Positions 1 through 12,238 are shown, numbered from the stretch's first letter. The stretch is 31,291 bases of DNA from Parachlorella kessleri (GCA_001598975.1 BBXU01002741.1:1-31291), one strand, 5' to 3'. Notes: generated by a model not told the origin, from the letters alone. Numbers and translations are program-made.

Positions 1-88
1 GGCGGGGGGGGATAAGCGTCATGCCAGCAACCGGTGCTGCACCTTCTTGTTCAATACAATGATCACTCTTGAGGAGGGGATTGTTATG

Positions 89-144
89 TCATGGCTACAC
101 TGGTTGGACTAACTGGTCATGGCTACACTGGTTGGACTAACTGA
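89..144. repeat. Two-copy 28-bp tandem repeat
   Basis: Two adjacent 28-bp units, 89-116 and 117-144, differ only at the last base. The near identity suggests recent duplication. It lies outside any recognised gene. Confidence 0.85.
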
Positions 145-384
145 GCATAACCGGTGTGCCAGGAGTTCAGAAGAGGAGATTGCTAGATGCAGGGTGTATG
201 CTGACACTGTCTTGTCCAAATTGCCATCTGGCTGCAGGAGATCGTCGAGAATGAGCTCGCAGCATCCAAGAAGTGAGCTCATTCCTGGGAACTCAATGAG
301 CTTCTGTGGAGCGGCTAGATGCAGCCATGGGGGTGTGGTTGGCAACTGAGGCTGCAAGAGTTAGGCCAAAGTGCTGTATGGTGT

Positions 385-565
385 CAGGTCAGCAGTTTGT
401 CCACAAACTGTTGACGGTCCGGCGTTTGAGTCAGATGTCGCCTAATGGTCTGAACTTGGCACAGTACGGCCATGATTAGAGAGATTAACAGGACAATTCA
501 GATAGTGCGGAATGCAGCAAGTGGTCCTTGCCAGGTCAGCTGTCTTGCCACAAACTGTTGTAACG
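385..565. repeat. Pair of dispersed near-identical 32-34 bp direct repeats
   Basis: Positions 385-416 and 532-565 share CAGGTCAGC, then a short variable stretch, then CCACAAACTGTTG. They are about 147 bp apart in the same orientation. No function is evident. Confidence 0.55.
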
Positions 566-685
566 AATGAAGACTTGCATAGTTAAAAGTTGCAAATTTG
601 TCAGGGTGCTGGGCTTGGACAGCCACCTGAGATACCAAAGACTGCAGGGCAGGTGGCAGCAGTGACCAGCAAACACGCAACAGCG

Positions 686-690
686 TTACA
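686..690 (-). terminator. TGTAA poly(A) signal of the WDR6-like gene
   Basis: TGTAA on the minus strand lies about 75 nt downstream of the stop codon at 766. TGTAA is the usual polyadenylation signal in green algae. The match is only five bases, so position is the main support. Confidence 0.45.
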
Positions 691-765
691 ACTTTCAATG
701 TGCTGCTTGGGCCACCAACGATCACTGCACCAGGCAGAGGCAGCAAACCAGCACATATGGGCTGT

Positions 766-3700
766 TCATGCACCCCCTCCAGCGCGTCTTATGCATGCCC
801 CACCTCCCCAGCGCAGCACCTCCGTGCCTCTGCCGGCGACACCCACCAGCAGATAGGCTCCACCTGGCCCCGGCTGCCTTGCCACATCCAGGGCCGCTGG
901 CTCGAGCACCTGGGTGATGCAGCACCCCGCCTCCTGCGCGGCCAAGCTCCACCCACTGCTGCTCCCAGTATCCCTATTGTCGCTGCTGCTGCTGCACGCA
1001 AGCTGGGCTGGGCCCTTGGCTGAGGGGAAGGCTTCTGATAACCCTACCCCATGCCACCGCTGCTGCCCAGTCTGCAGTTCCAAAGCCGCTACCTCCGACA
1101 GCAGCTCAGCACCCTTGTCACTGGGAGGGATGTGAGCCCAGCTTGCACTTGCTGCTGCTGCCAGCCCTGACGCAGGGCTTCCCCCAGCACGGCCGTCACA
1201 GTCACTCCCAGGGTCTGCTGCGCCGCAGGGCCGGCCTAGGCCAGCATGCCCAGCGCTGCCCTCGTGCCCAGCAGGGGCTACAAGTGCGATCTGCCAGGCC
1301 CTCACCCTCTGGTCCAGCCCAGTGGAGAAAGCCAGGGTGCCATCCGTCCACACAGCTCTGACAGCAGAGGCATGGGCATTGGGAAGGTGCAGCTGCGCCA
1401 GCACTGCGGTGCTTGGGCTGACTTGGAGGAGCGTGAAGGCCAAGGCCTGGTCGTCACCGCCGGTTACTGCCAGCACCTTGTCGTCGTCGCCTGCACCAGT
1501 AATGCTGAGAAGGGTGTGACTGATGATAGGCACGGCTTGGCCCGGAATGAACGGTTATCGCAGATCAGGACATGGCTCTTTATCAACCTACACGCTTCAT
1601 GCATGAAGAGCGGCAGGCTACACGCACCTGCCATGGCAGCTTATGGAACCATACTGCCTGGGCTGGGAACATGTCCAGGGGAGCTGGAGGGTTTGTACTG
1701 CAAGAAGGACAACTCCCGGCTCACCTATGAGCACTGCTGCCAAGGCATTTATGCCTGACTGGTGGACCCCCTCCAAAGCTAGGCTGGGACCCAGATCCAC
1801 CTCTTGCCAGCTCTCAGCAGGACGTCTGCGTGTTGCATCGCCAGCTGCTGCCGTGGCTGCCGCCGTGCCTTGCGCAGTTGAGGCTTCACAGTGCCGGAGA
1901 TACTGCCGTGCTATGGATGACAAGTCCCAAGCTGCTAAGCCCCCATCTGTGGCACCACTCAGCACCACATGCCTGCTGTCACCCTGGCCACAACTGCGCC
2001 TGCCGCAGTCATCGCCAGGACCACTAAGTTGCCATACGTCATTAGCAGGCACATCAAGCCCAGCAGGCACCTCTACATGGGCGGTTGAGAGCACGGGGGA
2101 GCGGTGGTGCCGAAGGGCGGCCACTGGCTGCCAGGCGCGATTGGCATGCTGCCCACGCTGTGCCAGGTGGCTTGCCAGGAGTGAGAGACTGGTGTCTGAG
2201 GACGCCGCCACCACAAAGGCTACCTGCTGCGCTGCCAATGGCGGTGCTGCTGCTGCTGCTGTATCATATGGGGCTTGCGAACCATCCATGGGTGGTGCCA
2301 ACAAACTCGAGCCTGGTGTATATGCCACAGCTGTATCCGTGGCTTCCAACGGCGCTGCTGGGGGTGCTGGGGGTGTGGCCGGCTCGGTGCCTGCAGGCTG
2401 TGTTGCATTGGAGGGCTCGGCACCAGGTGTGGCAGTGGACTGGCAGGCTGCAGCACAGGAGCGGGCGGCCAGGAGGAAGGCTGAGAGTGCCATGATGCGC
2501 AGGTCGGTTTCATGAGAGTAGTCACCCTGCACAGGCAGGTGGAAGGAGTTGTGAACATATGCAAGTGTCGGGCCTCGGCGGAGCAGCACTGTGTCTACTC
2601 CCTGCGTGCTGCACCTAGCCGTCGCGAGCCTAGCTGATTCACTTTCACACCCTCGCAGTTCAGACGGGCGTGGTGCATGGGATCAGCGGATCAGGGTGCA
2701 AGCTCGCTCCTCGCAATGGCGGGGCCCAGACATGCTTGCAGGCTTGCCAACCTTGGGTCGCGACCTTGGCCTGAAGCCTCCCCTGGGCGGCCGAGTGTTC
2801 ACCCACTCCCATGCCAGCTGCCCCTCTGCCCAATGCAGCCGCCAGGCCAACAGCAACTCCCGCGCACCACCGCTCAGTGCCAGCCAGGTGCCTGCTCACA
2901 ATACCACCCACACATAAGCTGGGCGCCTAGCGCAGGGTGCCAGGACTGGTGCATGTGAAAGCATGCAGTGTGTCCCCCACCACCAACAACCTGTTGCAGT
3001 GTAGCAGCTCAAATGGTCATGCCGATTCCTTGCCTCCTGTTCAAGTCAGGAATGTAAAGGGTGCGGCCTCACAAATGCTGCCAGGCTGGCTCTTCACAAA
3101 CAACGCACTACATGATAGCCCTGCACACCACCCACGACCCGGAACATGCAACGGATTACGTGATAGCCTTGCACACTACACAAGACCCAGCATATGGCAT
3201 CATGGAACCGCCGCGTGAAAGGCTACCCCCAAGTATTATTGGGCGCAAGACAAGGTCCGCACCTGGCTCCTCAGGGACCACCGCCAGCGCCTTAATGGAG
3301 GACCCAAGTGGCTGGTCCCCCAGCCACCCAGTCGCCACAAAGGCTCCCCCGCCGGCAGAGCCTTGGGCGTGGCCACCGCCCTGCCGCCCCTCAAGACCAG
3401 CACCGGTCACTGCACAGGCTGCAGCATCGGCGGCTGGGCCTGCTGTGCTGAGAAGCAAGGCCTGCCGCAGGCTCGCCTCCTCCCCACCCGCCACACAGGC
3501 CACGGGACCCAGCTGAGGTTGGGCTTTGGCAGACTGAGGGCTCACCGAAGGAAGCCCTTGGCCTGCAGAATGCGAATCCCCACCCCTGAGTCGCTCCATG
3601 TGGCAGGGTACACTTTCCTGGCTGCTGCTGCTGCTGCCCCAGCTTGGGAGGAGCTTGATGACGTGCTGCTCCTTGGCATGGTGTGGCGAGTGGAGGGAGC

Positions 3701-6700
3701 GGGGGGGAGGGGCAGGGCCGCCCTCCCTCGCTGGAAGCCGCCGCCTGCATCGCAGAGGGACTGCCGTCAAGCGGTTGCCACCATCTCCTGAGGCTGCCCA
3801 TGCGATCCAGGGTTCCCAGCCAGGTGAGCGTCACTCCATCCGTCATGACACCAGCAGTGCACAGGCATAGAGACAACACGGAGACAAGCATGCGACAGGC
3901 ACTCAAAAAAGCCGCAGGCGAACTCTGTTGCGTGCCATGAGCCCTACCTGTACACATGCACGCTGCCATCCTTGAGATAGCAGAAGGTCAGGCTGTCGGC
4001 TCCCTCCACGCACACAGCACTAGGCCGCCGCCAGCCGCCGCAGGGCACCTTCACAGACCAGGCAGCGCAGATGCCGACCGTGAGGGGTACAGTTTGTGGG
4101 CAGGCATGAGGCACAAGGCGATAAAAGGGGGCTAGGTGGGACAGTCGCTAGGGGTCAAATCTTATGCACACATCTTCCGGTCATGTGTTATGCGTACATG
4201 CAGGGGGACCTAAGCTAATGACTCTGCTGCCCCTGCATCCCGGGCACACTGTCGGTCAACTAGGCCCACCACGTCAGCCGGCTCATGATGGCCAGCGGAC
4301 TCGTAGGTTCCCGTAAGATGTATTCCTCCCTTCCCAAGTGCACTCTTCAGGCCACTTGCGTACCCGAGCCACCTCGCAGTCATGGGTAGCGCTGTAGATG
4401 ATGTACTGGTTCTCATGGAAGCCATGAACCAGACGCTCCTTGGCAGGCGCCCCAGCGGCGCAGCCCAGCTCCTCATCCCCATCAATGATGGACACTGGAC
4501 CAAAGTGCTCGTCCCTGCAAGCACCACTCTGGCTGTGTCACATGGGGCAGTTGCTGGGGCTGCTCTGAGGCTGCGGCATGCATTCTGCACTTGGAGTGCC
4601 CTGCGTCCGTGACAGCCGTCCGGGTCGTACCCAGGGCACACACAGAAGACAAGGCCGCCTTCCTAGGTGTCATACCCAGCAAGGATGCAAAGGAGCAGGA
4701 ATGCAGCGCGGGTCAGAGATGACCGGCTGGCAGGTGGGAGCGTACTCTGCAGGTCCGCCCGCTCACCTGACACACACCAGCTCCAGCCCTGACTCAGCGC
4801 TCTTGGAAGGGTGGAACGCCAGGGTCTTGACCTTGGGGTTGGCCCCGGTAGTGGTCACACGCACATCTGATAGCCCTTGATGCCAGCCTGCTGAGCCTAC
4901 CACAGGTAGGTGCTGCTCCTTCCCTGCTGGCTCTCGCACCTGCTGCTGCTGATGTCGCTGCTCCTCCGCCTCCTCTTCCTGCCGCCGCTGATCCTGCTGC
5001 CGCCGCAGATGTTGCCGCCTGCCACTCCTTCCACCAACTGCCTCATGTGGCAGCTGCTGGGGCTCAATCCTGACAGATCTGACGGGCGTGGAGTCATGCA
5101 GCGACCCTGCAGCAGCCAGCAGGCGCAGCAGGGGCGCCGGCGCCGCTCGTTCTTCTGCGCTCTGTGCCTGGCCACGTGTGAGCCCCAGCCCTTGCAAGGC
5201 GTGCTCTAGTGCTGCCGCATTCAAGGCCCAAGCGACAACTGCCCCATCTTGGTCCCCACAGACCACCAGCCCTGGCAACAGGGAGGCATCCAGCGCTATC
5301 AGCCGCGCTCCCAGCGGCGATCTGGTCTCTCCCAGCCTGACAGCGGCAGGGCGGCCAGAAGCTTCTGCTGAGGCCTGTGCCACCACCCTGGTAAGTCGCT
5401 GGTCCTGGCTAGCGCTGGGAACACCGGCAGCGGCAGCGCCAGCAGGGCTCATGCTCCGTGCTGCAATGCCTATGAGCAGGACTCCCTCGTCGGCAGCACC
5501 AGAAGCCGCTGCTGCTGCTGGGAGGGAAGCAAGGGGAGGCTGCAGGACCGGCCCCTGCTCTGACGCATCAAGGAGGTACCAGAGGGCGAGGGCGCCATCG
5601 AGGCCCACAGTGAAGACGAGGTTGGGGCCCAGTTGGGGGGCCAGGAAGACCCCCAGCGCGGCCCTGCCCCACCAAAGGTGATCTTGAAGTGAGCGCGGCA
5701 GTCAGTTCAAGTCTGGGACTAGGGGGGGCTTCCTTAGCATGCAGCAGACAAGTGACTGGCGATGCAGCTAGGCAGACACAGTGTGCCTGGGGACGGAGCG
5801 CATGCTGCTGTCCTGTGCAGAGGCAAACATGTCACCTGACGGGCACCCCGCATACAGCCCTCACACCTGCCGTCAAAAGGCTGCCAGTCGGACAGAAGCA
5901 CCAGGCTGTCCTCCCCAGCCCCCAAAGGCTGCTGTGCTGCCGGCGCCCTGACTACCACAGCGTGCCCAGCAAGGTCACAGGCGCCCAGCCAGTGCCAGCC
6001 GCCCAGCTGCACTGCGGTCAGGGACTGCAGGGGGCTCCTGCGGGGGCTGACATACAGTGTCTGCCAGCACTCATCCGGCTGGCCCACGCCTGCAGGGTTG
6101 GGCAGCACGCGAGACACCGCTGGGTACTAAGGTGTCGATGCAGCGAAATCCACCTACGTTTGTCCACCAGCAGCAGGTGGCCAAAGAAGGTAACAATCAC
6201 TAGCTTGCCGAGGGAACCTCTCCGCAAGACAGGGCAGCACAGCCTGGTGGGCCTCAAGACGTTGCCTAGACCGCTTGGAAGGGTGGCATTATTTGCCATG
6301 TTCCGCGACCAACTTGTGCGGGCGGTAGCTCATAGGTAGGTGGACAGGTGAGGGTTCAGCCACCACCGTTCCACCCACCCGGCAGCCGCACTCGGTGGAT
6401 GAGGCCCCTGTTGGTCGCCAGGTACAGCGTGCCCTGCCCCGCCATGGCCATGCCTCTGACCCACTCCGCCTTGCTGTCCGTCGCCACCCGCCTGCGGGCG
6501 CTCCTCCCAGCCTGGCTGCTGCTGCTACCGGTGCCGTTGGGGAGGACACTGGTACGCATGGCATCACCACTTGCAGCCCTTGCTGCGCCTGTCCTGGCAG
6601 GAGTGACTAGGTCCCACCCGCTCTGCTTGGGCTGGCTGCCAGGAGCAGGCCCGCCGCCCGGCTCATCCGACCCTTGCTCCTGCTCCTGCTGCTCCTGCTG

Positions 6701-8874
6701 CTGCTGGAGGGTCATTAAGTGCTCCACATGGCATCCAGAATGCTGCGCCACGGCAACGGCACCAGCTGCGCAGCTGCCAGGCTCCGGCAAATCCACCAAG
6801 AGCTCAAAGCTCTCTGCACGCCCCCACCTGCTGGCCAGCAAGCCTAGCACAGCAGCATCGCCGAGGCCATTGGCGGCATTGCCACGGCGTGCTGCCAGGG
6901 CCGTCAGGGCTGCGGGGGGCAGCCAGTCGCGGAGGTTCCAGCACTTGACAGAGGAATCAGATCCAGCGGTCAGGAGGAGCTCCCCCAGGAGGGCGCACTG
7001 CCAGATACCGCGGCCGCGGTGGCCCTGCAGGCAGGGGGTGGGGGGGGGGGGTGTTAGGAGTGTGCCCGAACCAGGGACGAAGAGCACTTCCCATTTTGGT
7101 AAACCCGCCATGTGCAGCACAGCTTCTTGGCAGGGGGCATTTGCTCGCAAGTCATTGGGAGCAATGCACAAGCAGCACTGGGGCTGGAAGAAGTGGAAGC
7201 AAGCTTGGGTGCAGCCCCCTGGCATGTCCATTACACGCAGCACTAGCAAAGGCCGCAAACATGCCGGATAATCGAAGCCCAGTCCCAGCATCTTGGTTGC
7301 ACACTCCAAACTGCAGTGCCATCCTTCTCTGCCGTGTGCATACCTGAAGTGTGGCCAGCAGCTGCCCTGAGCCCAAGTCCCAGAAGCGGCAAGAGCAGTC
7401 CTCGGAGGCGCTGACCACCAGGCCACCACCCCATGCGCAGTCGAAGAGGTGAGCCGTGTGCCCGAACAGCACATGCCGCGGCTGCAGCACCTGCCCTGCT
7501 GGGGCGGCCGGCACAGCAGGAGGCAACGCTGCCACCTCTCCTGCCGTTGCTGCAGTGCCAGGCGCAAGGTCTCCTGATACGCTGGCGCTTCTCGCTCTGC
7601 TGCTGTTGGTAGCCGGGGGAGGAGGGATGTCCCAGATGCGCAGCGTGCGGTCGTCGGAGGCGGAGCCCAGCAGGGCGCCGTCAGGAGACCAGCGGACTCT
7701 GCAAGGGGCAGCCAGGAGGCTTGGAAGATACACCGGACCTCGGGCAGAAACCCTGCTGTTCTTCGGAGCTTCACTCTGCTAGAGACTTCACCACGTTGGC
7801 CAGAGGTCCTGAGTGTACGCAGAGAGGTCTGGAGCAGGCCGCTGAACACAGGAATGCAAAGGCTGCAGCAAGCAAGCCTATCAGCCACTCACCACTCGCA
7901 GCCCCTCAGCAAGCAAGCTGGGCACACCTGTGGATGGCACCCTTGTGCCCCTTGCATCGGTACCGTGTGGCGGCAATGGCTGCCGCTCCATCCGGCTTCG
8001 CATCGAGGCCAGTCAAGGGGACACCGGGGGTTTCCCAGACCACCACATCCCAGAAGATGGTGCCACTAGCCACCAGGTAAGAATAACTCCCGTCGGGCTG
8101 CAGCAAGCATCAGGTGAAACGTTGGTAGTCTGCTGTGATGGGTAAAATGCCGCAAGCCAGACTCTCTAGCTTAGGAACTACTTTATCGTACCAAGACAGC
8201 GGCATATGGCTGCTGGGAGGAGCACACATGAGGCCTGTAAGTGTGTGAGCCAATTTCTATACCTGTGGGACTGGGTGCAGGGCCATAGAAAACATGAGGC
8301 ACCTATCTGTGCCTTCTACCCTCAGCACTCGCTGCGCTGCCAGTAATGGCGCTGGAGTGCTTGAAGAGAGACCAGTTGATTTTGCCATAGAAGGCGCTGG
8401 CTTGGGGAGGGGGAGACGGAACGCTTCCACTGAGTTATCACTCAGCCCCACTGTTAACAGCGCACTACAACTGGATTTGCTGGAGGTGCTGATAGTGCCG
8501 GCGCCGCATACATCAGGGACGCTGAGGTGGGCTGCTATTGTCCAGTGGGGAAAGCGGGGCACCTGGCACACTGGCTGCAGGCTTCGTGCTGCTGGGTCCA
8601 AGGCTAGCACGCTGATATGTCGGTCGCCGTGCACTGCCACCAGCAGCTGTTTGTTCAACTCAACAGCGCATATACCGTGGCATCGTATGCTAAAAGGAAG
8701 CACAGTTTGGCGCGCCAGGGGCTCCCCTGTTGCAAGCAGGTGGACGTGGAGCTGGGAGCCGATGCCAAAGAGGACGAGGGCACCGTTCAACTCCTTGCTA
8801 ATGTGGACACAAAGAGCAGTGACATCGCCCGCATATGCAAGGGAGTGGGCATGCATCATCTCTGCATGACGCAT
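766..8874 (-). CDS. WDR6: WDR6/Trm734-like WD40-repeat protein (tRNA wobble 2'-O-methylation partner), 11 exons
   Basis: WDR6 (yeast Trm734/Rtt10) is the WD40 partner of the Trm7/FTSJ1 methyltransferase that 2'-O-methylates tRNA position 34 in the cytosol. Exons in transcript order: 8874-8263, 8097-7928, 7698-7344, 7024-6379, 6089-5867, 5663-4767, 4514-4364, 4048-3948, 3585-3263, 2588-1725, 1490-766. Lengths sum to 5067 nt (1688 residues) and every junction keeps phase. Family signatures appear in order: GDVTALC in the first blade (near residue 20), SGTIFWDVVVW, RWSPDG followed by SDDRTLRIWD (from ~261), SEDCSCRFWD, GHRGRGIW and GSDSSVKCW (from 380), VPCGGWRRP (1019-1027), HQSGINALA, GGDDQALAF, and STGLDQRVRAW near the end. 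The start is the first in-frame ATG after an upstream stop. The protein is much longer than the roughly 1100 residues of animal WDR6, because of Ala/Gln/charged low-complexity insertions. Identity is firm; the 3585 and 3263 borders are the least certain. Confidence 0.88.
3111..3188. repeat. Degenerate direct repeat inside a WDR6-like intron
   Basis: Two 30-bp units at 3111-3140 and 3159-3188 share GTGATAGCC/ATGATAGCC followed by CTGCACAC- and GACCC-like ends. They lie in the intron between coding exons 3585-3263 and 2588-1725, so they should not affect the protein. Confidence 0.6.
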
Positions 8875-9291
8875 GACGCATGCCGCCTGAACATTCGACA
8901 GCAGTTTTGTGCCAATCGAGTGGAGCAGGTCATCGTCAGCATAACCTGTATGACCAGCAGACCGTTTGCGCGCCCCTGGCCCAGCAGCAGTGAGCTCAGC
9001 AGGCGCGCAGGCACATTGTGATGGACTGCACTTGCCGCCTCACTACATACTCAGGGCAGGAGTTGGCCCAGCAGACACCTGGGCCAATCAGCTACCAACC
9101 AGTCCTACTCACTGGAATGGCCTATTCAAGGATGCAGGCAATCCCTGCCCAAGCAAAGGGACAACCAGTTGACCAGATGGAGCTGAGGCCGGTCTGATGG
9201 GGGGGAGAAGGCAATGCGGGATATTACCGCTTTCGCATCATATAATATATGGTAGACTCAGACAGGTGAGGATGAACCAAAACAAAAGTTT
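8875..9291. other. Upstream region of the WDR6-like gene
   Basis: No coding exon recognised. An in-frame stop lies upstream of the WDR6-like ATG, so the first coding exon cannot extend far without another splice. An AT-rich TATAATATAT stretch at 9241-9250 stands out from GC-rich surroundings and could be a promoter element. The left part is probably 5' UTR and promoter of the minus-strand gene. Confidence 0.4.
9279..9287 (-). terminator. RNA polymerase III terminator of the tRNA gene
   Basis: On the minus strand two runs of four T (9287-9284 and 9282-9279) follow the tRNA 3' end by about five bases, as expected for Pol III termination. Confidence 0.7.
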
Positions 9292-9363
9292 GGGGAACTG
9301 GCGGAATTGAACCGCCGACCTCTCGCACCCTAAGCGAGAATCATACCACTAGACCAAGTTCCC
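9292..9363 (-). tRNA. tRNA-Pro (anticodon AGG)
   Basis: A 72-nt cloverleaf reads on the minus strand. The acceptor stem GGGAACT pairs with AGTTCCC (7 bp, discriminator C). The anticodon stem CTCGC/GCGAG holds the 7-nt loop TTAGGGT, giving anticodon AGG. The T arm is GGCGG-TTCAATT-CCGCC. The D-arm and B-box sequences match eukaryotic nuclear tRNA-Pro(AGG). There is no intron and no encoded CCA. Adenosine 34 is normally edited to inosine to read CCN codons. It sits between the divergent WDR6-like and chitobiase-like genes. Confidence 0.96.
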
Positions 9364-9679
9364 GGTCTATAACCCCGAGGTAGGCTCGGGCGATCGGTGA
9401 TGGAGACAGCTGGAGAAGGGCATATGAAACAAGTCTGCACTGGTGAGCACACTCATCTACTGCGCGCTCTGGTGCCAGGTCATGTCCAACGTACTCCAGG
9501 CCACAAGGCCCAACTACAGCTTAGAAACCTATTCTGTTCATGACTTATGCTGTCATGGTAGTTGTACCCCTTCTCGAAAGTCTGTCATGGAGTGGGTGCA
9601 ATCTCCCGTCGAAAGGAGCACTGCTGGGCACCGCCTATAACTATTAGCACAGTCGACATTGGCAGCTTGATTTACGGCT
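9364..9679. other. 5' flank of the chitobiase-like gene
   Basis: No gene recognised between the tRNA 5' end and the chitobiase-like ATG. It probably holds the promoter and 5' UTR of the plus-strand gene and the upstream region of the tRNA. No clear TATA box is seen. Confidence 0.4.
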
Positions 9680-12238
9680 ATGGGTGCCCACATCCTTCTA
9701 ACTCTGGCATTGGTTCTTCCCTGCGGCTGGGGACTGTTTCTTGAGGAGCCAGCACATGCAGCACTGCCAGCCGGGGCTCCTGGCTGTCCCTGTTCTGATC
9801 CAGCTCTCTGTCGGCCGGTGACTACAGAGCACGAGAAGGAGGTGTTTGGGTTTGCAGTGAGCAGAGATACACCCTATGACAGGTGGGAGGGCAGTGCAGC
9901 ACTGTGGTAATGAGTTTAAGCGAACACCAGGGGTAAGAATTTCGCCTGCAATGCCGGCCACCGTGTAACAGTTCTAGTCGTCCCGTACTTCGAGGAACTT
10001 GTTGCCCGACCCTCCCTCCCCCCCACTCGCAGGTATGATTGGACTCAGCTTACCACGGTCGCATGGAACGATGACCCAGACCTCACGTGCAAAGCTCACA
10101 GTGCTGGAGCCAGGGTGGTCCTCGATGGTAGGGGCGCCAATTCCCCCAGCGTGTACGGCAACAGGACTGCAAGGCGTGCTTGGCTGGCAGGGCAAGTACG
10201 GCTGGCGCTAGACGGCAACCTGGATGGCGTTAATTTTGACATGGTAAGATATGGAAGCGTCCTACGTGCGCCAGTGCTTTGCGTGGGACACTGTTGAGTT
10301 TGTGAAACACAGAGGTCCTAGGTGCACCAGTGGCTGGCGTGTGGCACGTGTGACAGTGACACCGGCACTAGGGCATCTTGGCTCCAGAACGAGCCTAGCA
10401 CTTTCTGACTGCAAACCAGCCTGAGGGCGCTGCCTGGCTCTCAGGACGTCCCCCGGACCAGTCATTCCTGAGACGCACCTACAGTCTGTACCGGCTTGGG
10501 CGGTGCCCTGCAGGAGGACCCCCTGGCGGTCGGAGACCCGCTGGCCGCGGAATACAGTGCGCTGGTGGCGGAAGCAGCGGAGGCCTTCCATAGGGCAATA
10601 CCTGGCTCACAGGTACTCTGCAAAATGCAGGGGCTACCTGCTGTACTATGTCCTTAGACCCAGCTCCCTCGACTCCTGGCGGGCACAGACTATGTGGCTA
10701 GCATACATCTGGTGCCATGCATTGTGTCACTCAAAACCCTCAGCTGGCATCTGGCATCTGCAGCCAGCTCAACCGTGGCTGGCTCAAGAGACTGTGATGT
10801 TTCACTGCAGGTCTCGGTGGATATACCGTGGTCTCCCCATGGCATCGATGGGCGGAATTTTGACTGGGCAGGCCTTGCCAAAGCAGCGGACCTGCTGTTT
10901 GTCATGGCCTACGATACCCAGTCTCAGGTGGAGGAGGAGAGCCCGGGCGGTCTAGAGAGCAACCCAGCTGACAAATAGCTATTTGGTCGCTCAATGCACA
11001 GGTGCTACACATGTGCCCTTACCCCACTGCGGCCTTGGACGTCAAGGGCAGGCTGCATGCTTGCTTGCAGGCCAGGCTTGCCTAAGCGCAGCTTGCTGTG
11101 TCGCGCAGATTTGGGGCCGCTGTGTGGCCTCCGCAAATGCACCCCAGGCTCTGGTCCGCCGGGGGCTGCAGCAGTGGCTGGACCTGGGAGTGCCAGCCAG
11201 AAAACTGGTATTAGGGCTGCCTTGGTGAGTTAAAACCCCAGAAGCCAGACACCTTAGCAGGGCCAGCCTGCAGTGGGAAGTCCTCAGAGCCCCATTGCGC
11301 TCCAATGCACCCTGCGTGCCAAGGCCGGCAGGCCGAGGCGCAACAAAAGTTGCAGTGCGTTGCTGGAACGCTAGGCTCAAGTGGAGTGGCTGGGTGCCGA
11401 CCGCAGGTACGGTTACCGCTACCCCTGCGCCAACCAAGCATTTGCAGACGGCTTGGATGATGTGTGTGAGCTGCCGCCGGTCAGCTTCCAGGGCTGTCCC
11501 TGCAGCGACGCCGCTGGGCGGCAGTTCTGCTTCTCCGACATACAGAGGAGCATCCGGCGTGGGGCCAGCGTGGCGGCAGGTGGCCGTGCAGCCTTCAACA
11601 GCAACAACAGCCACAGCAGCAGCGGTATGATTGGCGGCTTGTTGTTGGGTTCAGCAAGTGGTCCTGGTGGGGGTTTAGAGGCTGTCCTTGCTGGCGCAGA
11701 GGATGCGTGGTTCTGTGAGCCGCCGAAGGAAGATCCGGTGCAGGGAAGCCCATACACACGCTGCTTCGCTAGCGGAGACCCCGGCAGATCTATGTATCAG
11801 GTGCGGAGAGAGCAATCAGTCGCATACAGTTGTGCATGAGAACGGCACTCACGAAAATATTACGATGCATATCATTCATTGAGCATAATGCTGCCTCATA
11901 CTGTATCAAATGCAGTGTACGCCACTGCCCACTAGCTCGGCGACCTACAACTGTCACTGCAGGGAGCTGCTTGAACCAGCGGCATTACTTGTTGCTAAAG
12001 CTGGTAACTGCCCCTGCTGCAGGTGTGGTTTGACAACCCGCAAAGCCTGGAGCGCTTATATGCCCTAGCAGCTGAGTTTCGGTTGCGAGGCGTGGGCATG
12101 TGGAATCTGGATTGCTTGGACTATCGCTGCAAAGACGGGGCATGCAAGGACGACACTGATGCTATGTGGGCAGCCCTCCGCACTTTCACACAACCGCAGC
12201 TTGCATTGTACCACACAGCTTCAGAAAGGCAGGGCTGA
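9680..12238 (+). CDS. CTBS: Di-N-acetylchitobiase-like glycoside hydrolase family 18 enzyme, 7 exons
   Basis: Di-N-acetylchitobiase is a lysosomal GH18 exo-enzyme that removes GlcNAc from the reducing end of chitobiose cores of glycoprotein glycans and chitin fragments. Exons: 9680-9882, 10033-10243, 10514-10612, 10811-10927, 11109-11224, 11407-11800, 12023-12238. The total is 1356 nt (451 residues), in phase throughout. A signal peptide (residues 1 to ~20) is followed by CPCSDPALCRP, the family N-terminus. DGVNFDME (132-139) is the catalytic motif, with Asn where other GH18 enzymes have Asp, as in animal chitobiase; catalytic Glu139 is the first codon of exon 3. MAYDTQSQIWGRC, LVLGLPWYGY, PCSDAAGRQ, VWFDNPQS and RGVGMWNLDCLDY follow the animal enzyme in order. 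Exon 6 carries an extra Ser/Gly-rich stretch of about 40-50 residues just before VWFDNPQS. A vacuolar location is inferred. Confidence 0.92.

Larger units (their letters stand above)
1..765. other. 3' flank of the WDR6-like gene, no gene seen
   Basis: No ORF here shows family motifs or a consistent exon chain. It holds the 3' UTR of the WDR6-like gene, a 28-bp two-copy tandem repeat at 89-144, and two dispersed near-copies of a 32-34 bp sequence at 385-416 and 532-565. Confidence 0.5.

Noticed and set aside
1643..2515. Long plus-strand ORF of 290 codons
   Set aside because: It lies opposite exon 10 of the WDR6-like gene and is Ala/Ser/Arg-rich without motifs, as expected for an antisense shadow in GC-rich coding DNA.
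6348..7271. Long plus-strand ORF of 307 codons
   Set aside because: It is antisense to WDR6-like exon 4 and the neighbouring intron, where the minus strand shows clear WD40 motifs.
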